In this document: positions 54,066-61,379 of the stretch, one piece after another | Numbering within the stretch: the stretch's first letter is position 1 | How the letters are laid out: each line of letters starts with the position of its first letter | Origin: CAVRUH01 sp963822595 | GTDB lineage: Bacteria > Chlamydiota > Chlamydiia > Chlamydiales > Waddliaceae | Assembly (NCBI GenBank): GCA_963822595.1 | Contig: CAWGIG010000002.1 | Location: 1-64,000 of the forward strand | Length of the DNA stretch: 64,000 nt | Direction of reading: 5' to 3' | Notes under the pieces: generated by a model | The model's input: the letters and a program-made list of their open reading frames with translations, nothing else | Told to the model about the DNA's origin: nothing | The model's database searches: none | Made by a program: the position numbers and the translations under genes

Positions 54066-54857
54066 TTAAACCCAGCCTGGAAAGTTATCTTTTAGGTAAT
54101 CATAGGAGGAATTGAGGAGAATGGTGAGGAAGAAATTCATGATCAGGATGACTGAGTAGCAAATCACGACGCTATTCGTTGTCGCGCGGCCTACTCCGGC
54201 TGCGCCTCCCTTTGTTATCATCCCTCGGTAGCACGAGATGGTAATGATGACAATTCCAAAAACAAACGCTTTAGCAAACCCGCTGAAGATGTCGAAATTA
54301 GTGATATGGGTAGGAAGAGGATCGACAAAGGAGCTATGAGGCATTTGGTAATAATAAACGGCAATAACATAACCTCCGATAATACCCATCAGGCAGCTGA
54401 AGATCGTTAACAGCGGCAGCATCAATGTTCCTGAAATGAACCGGGGGGCAACGAGATATTGCAAGGGGTTCACCGACATGGAGCGTATGGCATCGATTTG
54501 TTCAGTGACGCGCATGGTACCTAGTTCGGCGCACATGGCGGCGCCGACGCGCCCTGTGACCATGAAGGCTGTTAAAACGGGGCCAAGCTCGACGAGCATG
54601 GCTTTGGTGACCATTAAGCCCGTGGCGCCTGCGAGTCCTTTATCGGAAAGCTGAAAGAAGGATTGGGCGGCTAGAACCATGCCTGTGGAGAATCCGGTAA
54701 AAGCGACAACTGGGAGGGACAATACGCCGATATCGTACATTTGGTTTCGGATGAGATTCAATGAGGGGGGTTGGGTAATACTAAGCCAAATGACTTGTAT
54801 TATCATCATTACAAAATCGCCAAGAACTATAAACATGTCAGTTAACTTTTTAATCAT
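54066..54857 (-). CDS. ABC transporter permease (MlaE-like)
   Basis: A 263-residue membrane protein with about five to six helices. Conserved Mla permease segments are seen: LPVVAFTGFSTGMVLAAQSF, ELGPVLTAFMVTGRVGAAMC, AELGTMRVTEQIDAIRSM and GGAAGVGRATTNSVV. It is the first gene of the lipid-transport operon. The region upstream holds a mini palindrome (54900-54940) that separates it from the SET gene. Confidence 0.95.
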   Translation of the reverse strand: MIKKLTDMFIVLGDFVMMIIQVIWLSITQPPSLNLIRNQMYDIGVLSLPVVAFTGFSTGMVLAAQSFFQLSDKGLAGATGLMVTKAMLVELGPVLTAFMVTGRVGAAMCAELGTMRVTEQIDAIRSMSVNPLQYLVAPRFISGTLMLPLLTIFSCLMGIIGGYVIAVYYYQMPHSSFVDPLPTHITNFDIFSGFAKAFVFGIVIITISCYRGMITKGGAAGVGRATTNSVVICYSVILIMNFFLTILLNSSYDYLKDNFPGWV

Positions 54858-54899
54858 TAACGCCTTAAGTTTAAAAGTGCTTAAAAATAGTTACACTAT

Positions 54900-54940
54900 T
54901 ATACTGAAGTGAACTCAATTTTTGAGCTCACTTCAGTATA
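54900..54940. repeat. 41-bp end-only copy of family 3 element
   Basis: TATACTGAAGTGAACTCAA joins directly to TTTTTGAGCTCACTTCAGTATA, that is, both ends of the 165-bp element with the interior deleted. It forms a perfect hairpin between the SET gene and mlaE. A diverged left end also occurs at about 59574 (TATACTAAAGTGAACTC). Confidence 0.88.
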
Positions 54941-55003
54941 GCTCATTCTAATTCAAAAGAGAATTTTAATGAATTGTTTTTATTATTTTGGGATTTGAAA
55001 ATT

Positions 55004-56691
55004 TTAATCTGATAAAATTTTCAATTTGCTAATATCGCGATCTTCACAATGTGGAATATTTTCGATTAATTCTTTTGAAAAACTTTCCCAGTTTTGCCCA
55101 TTATTTTTTTTAAGCCATGAAATTATATATAGAATGACTTCAGAGACTTCAAGCATTGTATATTTGCCAATAAGATTTAAGAGAAAAATCCTAACTTTTT
55201 TATTTACGCCTTCTTCCGATGATGAAAGTTCATTTTCTAAAAATTTTAAAAAGCCTAAAAATCGGTTTACAAGTGCTGTTTGTGGATTATGTTCAGCGGG
55301 TCGTATTATTTTTAGTAATTCGGAGTTGTGCAGTTGCTCATACCAATTTTTAGCTGTAATAATCTCATGGCACCAAAGATCTAAAATTGCTGCAGGTGTG
55401 TAAAAGCAGTATTGCATTCGAGTAAGATAGCCTCCAGCTATAAGATAAAGTAATTGGGACTGTTCGTCTTTACCGTTATTGAGACTCAGGCATTTGTTGG
55501 AGATCGTAATTTTTTCTTCGACCAATTGCATCGTAAATTTTCTGATAAATTCGCGCATTTCTTCTGGATTGGGAACGCGATAGGACTTACTATTCCATTT
55601 TAATGCTGCTTCGCCTTGACCGTAATCCCAAAAAAGTTCTTCACCTTTCTTAACGCCTCCTTCTTTAATAATAGTCAGGACTCCGATATTACTAAGTCCT
55701 CTCACCTTACCCGCGGGGTTAATGCAACAATTTGGGAAGCCATCGTTTGCAAATCTGGCGCAATTACCTACTTTTTCGGCATCAACCTCAACTAAAAGAT
55801 ATTCTGAATGAAAGACTTTTCCGTTCAGAATTGCAAGCATATCGCCTGTTCTTGATTGGTCGAAAAATTGTCCTCCATAGGTAGCTACTCCCGATCCCAT
55901 AGGAAGATCCTGGTTTGTAAAGAGTCCCCAATTTTTTGAAACATCTTTGCCAATTGAGGAGGATTTAATGACTAATTTAGGGGGATTTTCAAATGCTTTT
56001 TCTAATAGTCGGCAGTAAATGTTATTAATTGTCTCATAAGGATTTTGTGATTTTTGTTGCATCCAAAGATTTTTGAGCATTTCAGGAGGGTAAAAGGCTC
56101 CATCTATGTATTTGGTCATGCCAAAAAGCGCTAAGTGTTCTTCAGGTTTAAAAGGAATCGGTTTTCCGCTTTCAAGTTCGATTTGTAGATTCTTTGTGCT
56201 GGTAGGATTTTCAACGAGTCCGGCATAGATGCGTAAATGTTCACAGGTTCCATTAAGCGGCGTCATTTTTGTGAGAATATTACCCTTAGTCTTACCGACG
56301 ATAAGCTGGAATAATTCTTCGCTAGCTAAGGCTGCGTGGTGGATAGGAAACCATCCGCATATATCTTTTTGTTCGAGGCTGGCTCCGGCCTCAATGAGCT
56401 TTGGCACTAATGTGATTCGATTCTTTAATATGGCAAGAGTGAGAATAGGTAGGTCGTATTTATTGCTTGTTTTTTTTAAGCAGTCTTTGTCTTTTTCCAA
56501 CTTCGAGCGCACCGTCTTCATGACGACATCATCGGGTAGGTCAAGAGCAATTAAATATTCAACAGCGGCTTTTGAAACTTTTTGAACAATTTCCTTAAAA
56601 TCCCCCTTATTTTTGCTTGTCGCTTTTTTATAATCGTTCTAGGGTAAAGTAGATTCAAATCATCTGGGGTTAGTACGGATAAATGCATCAT
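55004..56691 (-). CDS. Ankyrin-SET domain protein, frameshifted near start
   Basis: One T is missing from the run at 56624-56629. Restoring it joins MMHLSVLTPDDLNLLYPRTI to KKATSKNKGDFKEIVQKVSK and the main 505-residue frame; the length is one base short of a multiple of three. An N-terminal ankyrin-like pair (LPILTLAILKNRITLVPKLI, CGWFPIHHAALASEELF) precedes a SET domain: GLFTNQDLPMGSGVATYGGQ, VGNCARFANDGFPNCCINPA (the RFxNHxCxPN position) and GEELFWDYGQGE. SET domains methylate lysines, often in histones. The Chlamydia SET protein NUE is an exported histone methyltransferase, so a similar role is possible here (inference). Confidence 0.75.
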
Positions 56692-56713
56692 TTTATTTAA
56701 TACTCTTTAAATT

Positions 56714-57331
56714 CTAATAAATTATTTTGGGTTCTTCCCTGATTATAGCCAAAAATTTGTCTTGGTGTTCTCGGATAGTAACTACGGGAAAGTCGAGGGA
56801 ACAATTGGTGAAGATATTGATGGTGGGTGTATTATTGTAAACCGCAAACCTTGCGGTACTATTATCATAAGCGCCCTGTTTCCAGCCCATACGTCTAATG
56901 TCTGAATTCCAAATAATCCTAATTGGAGCTGTCAGTAAGCAATCTCTGCATTCAAATGTAAAAGTTTGGGGAAGAAGTTCACTGTGGCGATGAAGTCTGG
57001 CTTCGCTATTAGTAAAATTTTGCTTGAAAAACTGACATGTTACCAAGAGAACATTACCAAAGAAGGCAGGGCCGCAGCATTTATCTGAAAGGACTAATTG
57101 TTGCGATGCTTCTACTAGGGTAACAGTCCATGTTAGAACGATAACAGAATAGATTCTCATGCTACGCGTGGAACTAAAGGTTGCGCTTAGATTCTCGAAG
57201 ATCGACTTGGCATATTCAGCAGTTTTATTATATTTGTCCTGCGCGAATTGATAAACCGATTCTGTTAAGTTTTTTAATCCATAAATAAACATGGTGAAGA
57301 TTATAAAAGAAATAAGGTTTTGTATCAACAA
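56714..57331 (-). CDS. Cys-rich membrane-anchored protein, paralogue 1
   Basis: A 205-residue protein; the true start may be the ATG of MFIYGLKNL, 13 codons in. The N-terminal region (MFIYGLKNLTESVYQ, YNKTAEYAKSIFE) is followed by a membrane helix (IYSVIVLTWTVTLVEA) and a domain with a fixed cysteine pattern: CC, C, CxxC, C. The neighbour at 57.4 kb shares the whole layout. No known family is recognised. The Cys pattern suggests disulfides, so the domain is probably outside the cytoplasm. Confidence 0.65.
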   Translation of the reverse strand: MLIQNLISFIIFTMFIYGLKNLTESVYQFAQDKYNKTAEYAKSIFENLSATFSSTRSMRIYSVIVLTWTVTLVEASQQLVLSDKCCGPAFFGNVLLVTCQFFKQNFTNSEARLHRHSELLPQTFTFECRDCLLTAPIRIIWNSDIRRMGWKQGAYDNSTARFAVYNNTPTINIFTNCSLDFPVVTIREHQDKFLAIIREEPKIIY

Positions 57332-57371
57332 AAAAAAGCAAAAAAAAGCTTTTCAAATACCGATTCTTGTT

Positions 57372-57995
57372 TTATTTGTCTAGATGTGGGAATTCTCTGA
57401 TTATAGCCAAAAATTTGTCAGGTGTTCCTTCAAGAGTTACTCTTGTAAACGGCAGTGTGCAATTTGTAAGTATGTTGACGGTGGGTATGTTTGGATAAAA
57501 GGTGATATTAAAGGTGCCTTTCTGGGGAGTTTCCTCTAACCAATTCATTTGTTTAATGCCCCCATTAAAAAGAACCAAATATTCAGCGGACACAAAGCAT
57601 TTTCCACAAGTGACTTCATAAGCAAAAGGATAAATATGAGTGTTTAGGTTAACAGTTATATTAGTATATGATTGATTGAAAAGTTTGCAGGTTGAAAAGA
57701 GAACGCGTGCGAAGAAACCAGGGCTGCAGCATTGATCTGTAATATTCGTTTGATATAGGGCTTCTGCCACTGGCAGGCTGAGGCTAACAGCCCATGTTAG
57801 AACGACAACCGAATGGATTCTCAAGCTGCGAGTTGAGCAAGCAGCTGAGTTTATAGCCTCGAAAATCGACTTGGCATATTCAGCAGTTTTATTATAGCTA
57901 TCCTGTACTAATTGATATGCTATATCTGTTAAACTTTTTAACCCATAAATAAACATGGTTAAAATCATATATAGGTTGTTATTTTTTAGCAACAT
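57372..57995 (-). CDS. Cys-rich membrane-anchored protein, paralogue 2
   Basis: A 207-residue tandem paralogue of the preceding entry: MFIYGLKSLTDIAYQ, YNKTAEYAKSIFE, TWAVSLSL, DQCCSPGFF, STCKLF, VTCGKC and TNCTLPFTRV line up with the other copy, including every cysteine, and both end in DKFLAIIRE. Overall identity is moderate, so the duplication is not recent. The start overlaps the tail of a terminator-like hairpin, so the downstream ATG at MFIYG may be used. Confidence 0.65.
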   Translation of the reverse strand: MLLKNNNLYMILTMFIYGLKSLTDIAYQLVQDSYNKTAEYAKSIFEAINSAACSTRSLRIHSVVVLTWAVSLSLPVAEALYQTNITDQCCSPGFFARVLFSTCKLFNQSYTNITVNLNTHIYPFAYEVTCGKCFVSAEYLVLFNGGIKQMNWLEETPQKGTFNITFYPNIPTVNILTNCTLPFTRVTLEGTPDKFLAIIREFPHLDK

Positions 57996-58004
57996 AAAAA
58001 GGGG

Positions 58005-58442
58005 CTAAAAAGCACCCTTTAAAGCCGCTGGCTTAGGTTTTAAATGATTCAGAACGTCTTTCAGATGTTGTCTTGGAGCTATTACTACTCCAAATAGATT
58101 ACAAACCGCTTCTATTGGGGTTATAATGCAAATAACTCCAGCTGTGAAAACCCCTTTCGCAACATCAACGGTTATCTGTTTTAAGCCTCTCTTCAAGCTA
58201 CACTGATCAAAGAAAGGTGCACCAAAAATATTGGAGATACCTTTAATAATTGGTTCGACAACACAAGATACAATTAGAGCCAAACGTAATGCAGCGGTAC
58301 TGATTGCTAAGAGAGGAGCCGCCAATCTTATCCACTCTGTTTCTTTGGCTTTATTTTTAACAAACTTATATTGTTCTACGGATAGATTGATTAAAGCAGT
58401 ACCTGCTTGAACATCATATTCAAAATCAAAAGTCATGTTCAT
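58005..58442 (-). CDS. Small bilobed-hydrophobic membrane protein, paralogue A
   Basis: A 145-residue protein with AGG before the ATG. The shared core has ETEWIRLAAPLLAISTAALR, VVEPIIKGISNIFGAP and SLKRGLKQITVDVAKG. Two hydrophobic lobes flank a short loop, the profile of chlamydial inclusion-membrane (Inc) proteins. The ending FGVVIAPRQHLKDVLNHL is also shared. Function unknown; insertion into the inclusion membrane after type III export is the obvious hypothesis. The stop codon lies within a hairpin with a T-run (58018-57990) that may be its terminator. Confidence 0.7.
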   Translation of the reverse strand: MNMTFDFEYDVQAGTALINLSVEQYKFVKNKAKETEWIRLAAPLLAISTAALRLALIVSCVVEPIIKGISNIFGAPFFDQCSLKRGLKQITVDVAKGVFTAGVICIITPIEAVCNLFGVVIAPRQHLKDVLNHLKPKPAALKGAF

Positions 58443-58467
58443 ATTATTAATGCCTTTCAGTTGAATA

Positions 58468-58872
58468 TTAAGATTGGCGAGCTTTCAATTCGTGCTTCAT
58501 CGTTTCGGCAAACGATTTTGGAGCTATTGCTACCCCAAACGGAGCCACAACGACTTCAGCTGAGGTAAAAAGAGTCCACAATACTGCATTGAGCACCCCA
58601 TCAGCCAGACCAAAAGTTATGTGTGTTAAGCCTACGGAAAAATTGCAATGCTTTGAGATCGGTGCACCGACGATATGATAGAGACCTTTAATAACCGGTT
58701 CAACAACACTCGACACAATTAGAGCCACTCCCAATACCACGGCACTAAGGGCTACAAGAGGAGCCGCCAATCTTATCCAATCTGATTTTTCGGCCTTATC
58801 ATTAATGAACGCATATTGAAAATATTTTAAGCTCTGTATTGAATCAGCTACTTGAGTAGAATTGTAAGACAT
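58468..58872 (-). CDS. Small bilobed-hydrophobic membrane protein, paralogue B
   Basis: A 134-residue paralogue: KSDWIRLAAPLVALSAVVLG, SSVVEPVIKGLYHIVGAPIS, VGLTHITFG and FGVAIAPKSFAETM. GGAG precedes the ATG by seven bases. It lies 25 bases upstream of paralogue A on the same strand. The region before it carries a 46-base element also found before paralogue C. Confidence 0.7.
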   Translation of the reverse strand: MSYNSTQVADSIQSLKYFQYAFINDKAEKSDWIRLAAPLVALSAVVLGVALIVSSVVEPVIKGLYHIVGAPISKHCNFSVGLTHITFGLADGVLNAVLWTLFTSAEVVVAPFGVAIAPKSFAETMKHELKARQS

Positions 58873-58906
58873 ATTATTTCTCCGTTTATTTGATTAATTT
58901 ATACAA

Positions 58907-58952
58907 TAATGATATCAGAAGTTTGTTAAGATTTGATTAATTTAAAATTAAA
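58907..58952 (-). promoter_or_regulatory. Conserved upstream element, copy 1
   Basis: AATGATATCAGAAGTTTGTT then AAGATTTGATTAATTTAAAA (plus-strand reading) lies upstream of paralogue B. About 40 of 46 positions agree with the copy at 59473-59518. Read on the gene strand it contains TTAACA and an A/T-rich -10-like region, so it may be the duplicated promoter. Confidence 0.5.
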
Positions 58953-58980
58953 ATTTTAAGATATTCGTCTTGGTAGAATA

Positions 58981-59005
58981 AAAAAAGGGCCAAAAAAGCC
59001 CCTTC
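58981..59005 (-). terminator. Terminator after paralogue C
   Basis: On the minus strand AAGGGGC, a T-rich loop and GGCCCTT form a stem with one mismatch followed by a run of T, 25 bases after the paralogue C stop. Confidence 0.6.
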
Positions 59006-59029
59006 GCATATGTTCTTTTATCTCGGCAT

Positions 59030-59440
59030 TTAGTATCTAGATTTAATTTCCGGCATATTCTCAGTCAGGTATTCGAGATACGTTTTTGGGGCTATTGCTA
59101 CCCCAAACAGAGTAAAAGGGACCTCTATTGCGGTTATTACGGCGACCAGTAATGCTACCAACGAGCCAGCCAGAACCCCACCAGTTATCAGTTTTAAGCC
59201 TTGAATTACGTCGCAGGAATCGGAGCAGAGCAGCAGTGCGCCAAAGATATTACCGAGACCTAAAATAATAGGTTCTACAACTAACGATACCATTTCAGCT
59301 AATGACAACAACGCGGTACTAAGGGTTACGAGAGGAGCTGCCAATCTTACCCACTCAGTTTCTACTGCCGTTTTTCGAAAAAACTCATATTGACGTGCTT
59401 TTAAGTTATGGAAACCTACAAAACAATCCATGCTAATCAT
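59030..59440 (-). CDS. Small bilobed-hydrophobic membrane protein, paralogue C
   Basis: A 136-residue paralogue: ETEWVRLAAPLVTLSTALLS, LVVEPIILGLGNIFGALL, VIQGLKLITGG and FGVAIAPKTYLEYL. AGGAG lies seven bases before the ATG. It has its own terminator and a promoter-like upstream element, so it is transcribed separately from A and B. The same core appears, weaker, in the N-terminal half of the Sel1 protein at 18.6 kb. Confidence 0.7.
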   Translation of the reverse strand: MISMDCFVGFHNLKARQYEFFRKTAVETEWVRLAAPLVTLSTALLSLAEMVSLVVEPIILGLGNIFGALLLCSDSCDVIQGLKLITGGVLAGSLVALLVAVITAIEVPFTLFGVAIAPKTYLEYLTENMPEIKSRY

Positions 59441-59472
59441 TTTATTTCTCCTATTATTGATTCAATTTCTAT

Positions 59473-59518
59473 TAATGATATTAAAAGATTGTTAAGATTT
59501 GATAAATTTAAAATAAAA
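59473..59518 (-). promoter_or_regulatory. Conserved upstream element, copy 2
   Basis: AATGATATTAAAAGATTGTT then AAGATTTGATAAATTTAAAA upstream of paralogue C; near-copy of 58907-58952. Similarity stops at the end of the element, so it was duplicated with the gene or is kept by selection. Confidence 0.5.
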
Positions 59519-59676
59519 TACTTGAATTCAGTTCAAATTGTCCCGATGCGTATGCAATTTTCGTAGCACTATACTAAAGTGAACTCAATGAAAAAATCAA
59601 TGGATTTTTAGTTTTTATAGGTGTAATATATCGTTATTTTTAATGTTAAAGTAAATTTTAATTGGAGAGAATCATT

Positions 59677-60132
59677 ATGATGACAGTCCGCGTCGGTCAG
59701 GAATTACTAACACTGCCAGAACCTATAAACGAGATTCTTCTTGTTGACAGCCCATACAATCGAACATACATAAAAATAATGAACTTGTTTGGCGGAAAAG
59801 AAGGGTATGAAAAGTTGCCTGTGCTTAAATTGGGTCAGAAAACAATCGATAGAGTTATGCCCGATGATCCCATTTTAGAATCAATGAAGGCTTCGGTCAT
59901 GAGAGGTTTGGATTGTAAGGAAAAGCATTTCGTTATCGTTAAAAATTATAACACTGATAAAAAAATCAGCTCCTATATCTTTTTTTATGGAGAACCCAAT
60001 CTTGATCAATGGTATAAATTCTTCGGGTCTTTTGAGCATCAACAAAAAAGAATTCGAATTTCGGTATTTCCTATCGAAGATATGGATTTCAGTCACTTTC
60101 CCGCTTGGATAAAAGCTGCCCAAGGAACCTAA
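59677..60132 (+). CDS. Unknown 151-residue protein
   Basis: I take the ATG at 59677 (MTVRVGQELLTLPEP or the ATG before it) because GGAGAG lies seven bases upstream; a TTG start at 59662 is possible. It is a soluble protein with mixed strands and helices and no recognised motif (LFGGKEGYEKLPVLKLG, YIFFYGEPNLDQWYKFF). It has its own terminator immediately after the stop. Function unknown. Confidence 0.6.
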   Translation: MMTVRVGQELLTLPEPINEILLVDSPYNRTYIKIMNLFGGKEGYEKLPVLKLGQKTIDRVMPDDPILESMKASVMRGLDCKEKHFVIVKNYNTDKKISSYIFFYGEPNLDQWYKFFGSFEHQQKRIRISVFPIEDMDFSHFPAWIKAAQGT

Positions 60133-60156
60133 AAAGGACTTAAGGGTCCTTTTTCC
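60130..60156 (+). terminator. Rho-independent terminator
   Basis: AAAAAGGAC and GTCCTTTTT form a 9-bp stem with a short loop, followed by further T residues. It begins at the stop codon of the unknown gene at 59.7 kb. Confidence 0.8.
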
Positions 60157-60198
60157 TTTAAACTTAAAATTTTGATTCGCAAAAAACAAATTAAATGC

Positions 60199-60204
60199 TA
60201 TAAT
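60199..60204 (+). promoter_or_regulatory. Extended -10 element before exported protein gene
   Basis: TGCTATAAT, the same extended -10 as before the helicase gene, 35 bases upstream of the ATG at 60239; no good -35. Confidence 0.5.
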
Positions 60205-60238
60205 ATCCTTTTGAAATAAAAATAAAAGGAGTATCTAT

Positions 60239-60772
60239 ATGAAGTTCATTCTTCAGAAATTTATAATAGCCATATTTGCCATCCTGTCAATCTCAACCCT
60301 CCATGCCGAAACAGAAGATGACCAACCATTTACTTTAAATTTTAGGCAATCTAGAGCCTTACATTCGCCGCGTGATTATCATTTGAGAATGACGGCTGCT
60401 GAAAAAGAGGATCTACGATATATGTTAGATATCCTTGCGAATTACTCAATGATCTCTATAGGTTTCAAGAAATTTTCGATTGAAGCTGCTGGAAACCGGA
60501 TTGTCCATATCCATCCGCTGCGGACTTTTATTGAGATGTTAAACGATCCTGAGAACAATGTAAATCTGCATAAAATTAGACTTAGATCCACGATTTGGAA
60601 TAGCATGTCACAAACATACTGGGATGTGTTGGAACAAGAGAACGGCTACGGAAATGTATTGATTCATGTTAGAGACTTTAGCGCAGCGCTGAATGTTGAT
60701 TCATCGTACTTGCAACCTACCTTGCAAGAGGGTGACTGGACGGAATTTTTTGAACTCTTGCTAGCTATATAG
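60239..60772 (+). CDS. Exported protein of unknown function
   Basis: A 177-residue protein with AAGGAG before the ATG and a signal peptide (MKFILQKFIIAIFAILSIS then TLHA, cleavage near residue 23). The mature part is helical (AAEKEDLRYMLDILANYSMI) with no recognised domain. Its 3' end overlaps the end of the MAPEG gene on the other strand by 12 bases. Expected location is the periplasm or beyond. Confidence 0.7.
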   Translation: MKFILQKFIIAIFAILSISTLHAETEDDQPFTLNFRQSRALHSPRDYHLRMTAAEKEDLRYMLDILANYSMISIGFKKFSIEAAGNRIVHIHPLRTFIEMLNDPENNVNLHKIRLRSTIWNSMSQTYWDVLEQENGYGNVLIHVRDFSAALNVDSSYLQPTLQEGDWTEFFELLLAI

Positions 60773-61177
60773 GGCCAGTAAGAATTTACACGACCAATAG
60801 GAAAAAATGATGTATTGGACATAAAAAAAACCAGCCCGTGTTAACTGTACGGGGATTCTGAGCGAAATGAGGTGTAATGATGACTGTACTATACGAGCCA
60901 ATAAAGCCCAGCAGGCTAGTCCATCGGTAATTGCAGTTTGCTGTGTGGCGATGGCATAGAGGAGTAAGGACGTAGGAATAGCTAAGTTTTCGAGAGAATT
61001 CGCATAGGCTCGGGTGGCGCGCTGGCCAAACCTATTTAAATCTTTCCCATAAGGGTCAAACGCAATCGTTTTTATTCTGTCTTCTCTTACAGCCTGCAAG
61101 CGAGCAAAACCTAGCGGTATGATTAAAAACATCGCCCAAACGACAAACCCTATAAGTGCTTCCGCGCTATTAAACAT
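60761..61177 (-). CDS. MAPEG-family membrane protein
   Basis: A 138-residue protein with four membrane helices. The family pattern is visible: an N-terminal helix, then RLQAVREDR, FGQRATRAYANSLENLAIP and a final helix pair. MAPEG proteins include glutathione transferases of eicosanoid metabolism in eukaryotes; bacterial members have uncertain roles in detoxification. AAGGAG precedes the ATG. A family 3 repeat lies just upstream. Confidence 0.85.
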   Translation of the reverse strand: MFNSAEALIGFVVWAMFLIIPLGFARLQAVREDRIKTIAFDPYGKDLNRFGQRATRAYANSLENLAIPTSLLLYAIATQQTAITDGLACWALLARIVQSSLHLISLRIPVQLTRAGFFYVQYIIFSYWSCKFLLALYS

Positions 61178-61198
61178 AACGACTCCTTTTGATTTACA

Positions 61199-61363
61199 TA
61201 TACTGAAGTGAACTCAAAAATCGGTATTTGGGGTACTTGAAAGCTCCCGCGGTTCAACGATCACAAGTGCCCTAATATTAAACAATATAAGGGCACTTGC
61301 GATCGTTGAACCCCGGGGCTTTGAAGTGCCCGAAATACCGATTTTTGAGCTCACTTCAGTATA
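61199..61363. repeat. 165-bp palindromic element, family 3 copy F
   Basis: The ends TATACTGAAGTGAACTC and GAGCTCACTTCAGTATA and the interior match copy E at 44.7 kb, with a few changes in the left arm (GGGGTACTTGAAAGCTCCCG). The right arm is nearly identical to that of copy E. It sits between the MAPEG start and the end of the MgtA gene. Confidence 0.88.
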
Positions 61364-61379
61364 TATAAATTTGTTTATT

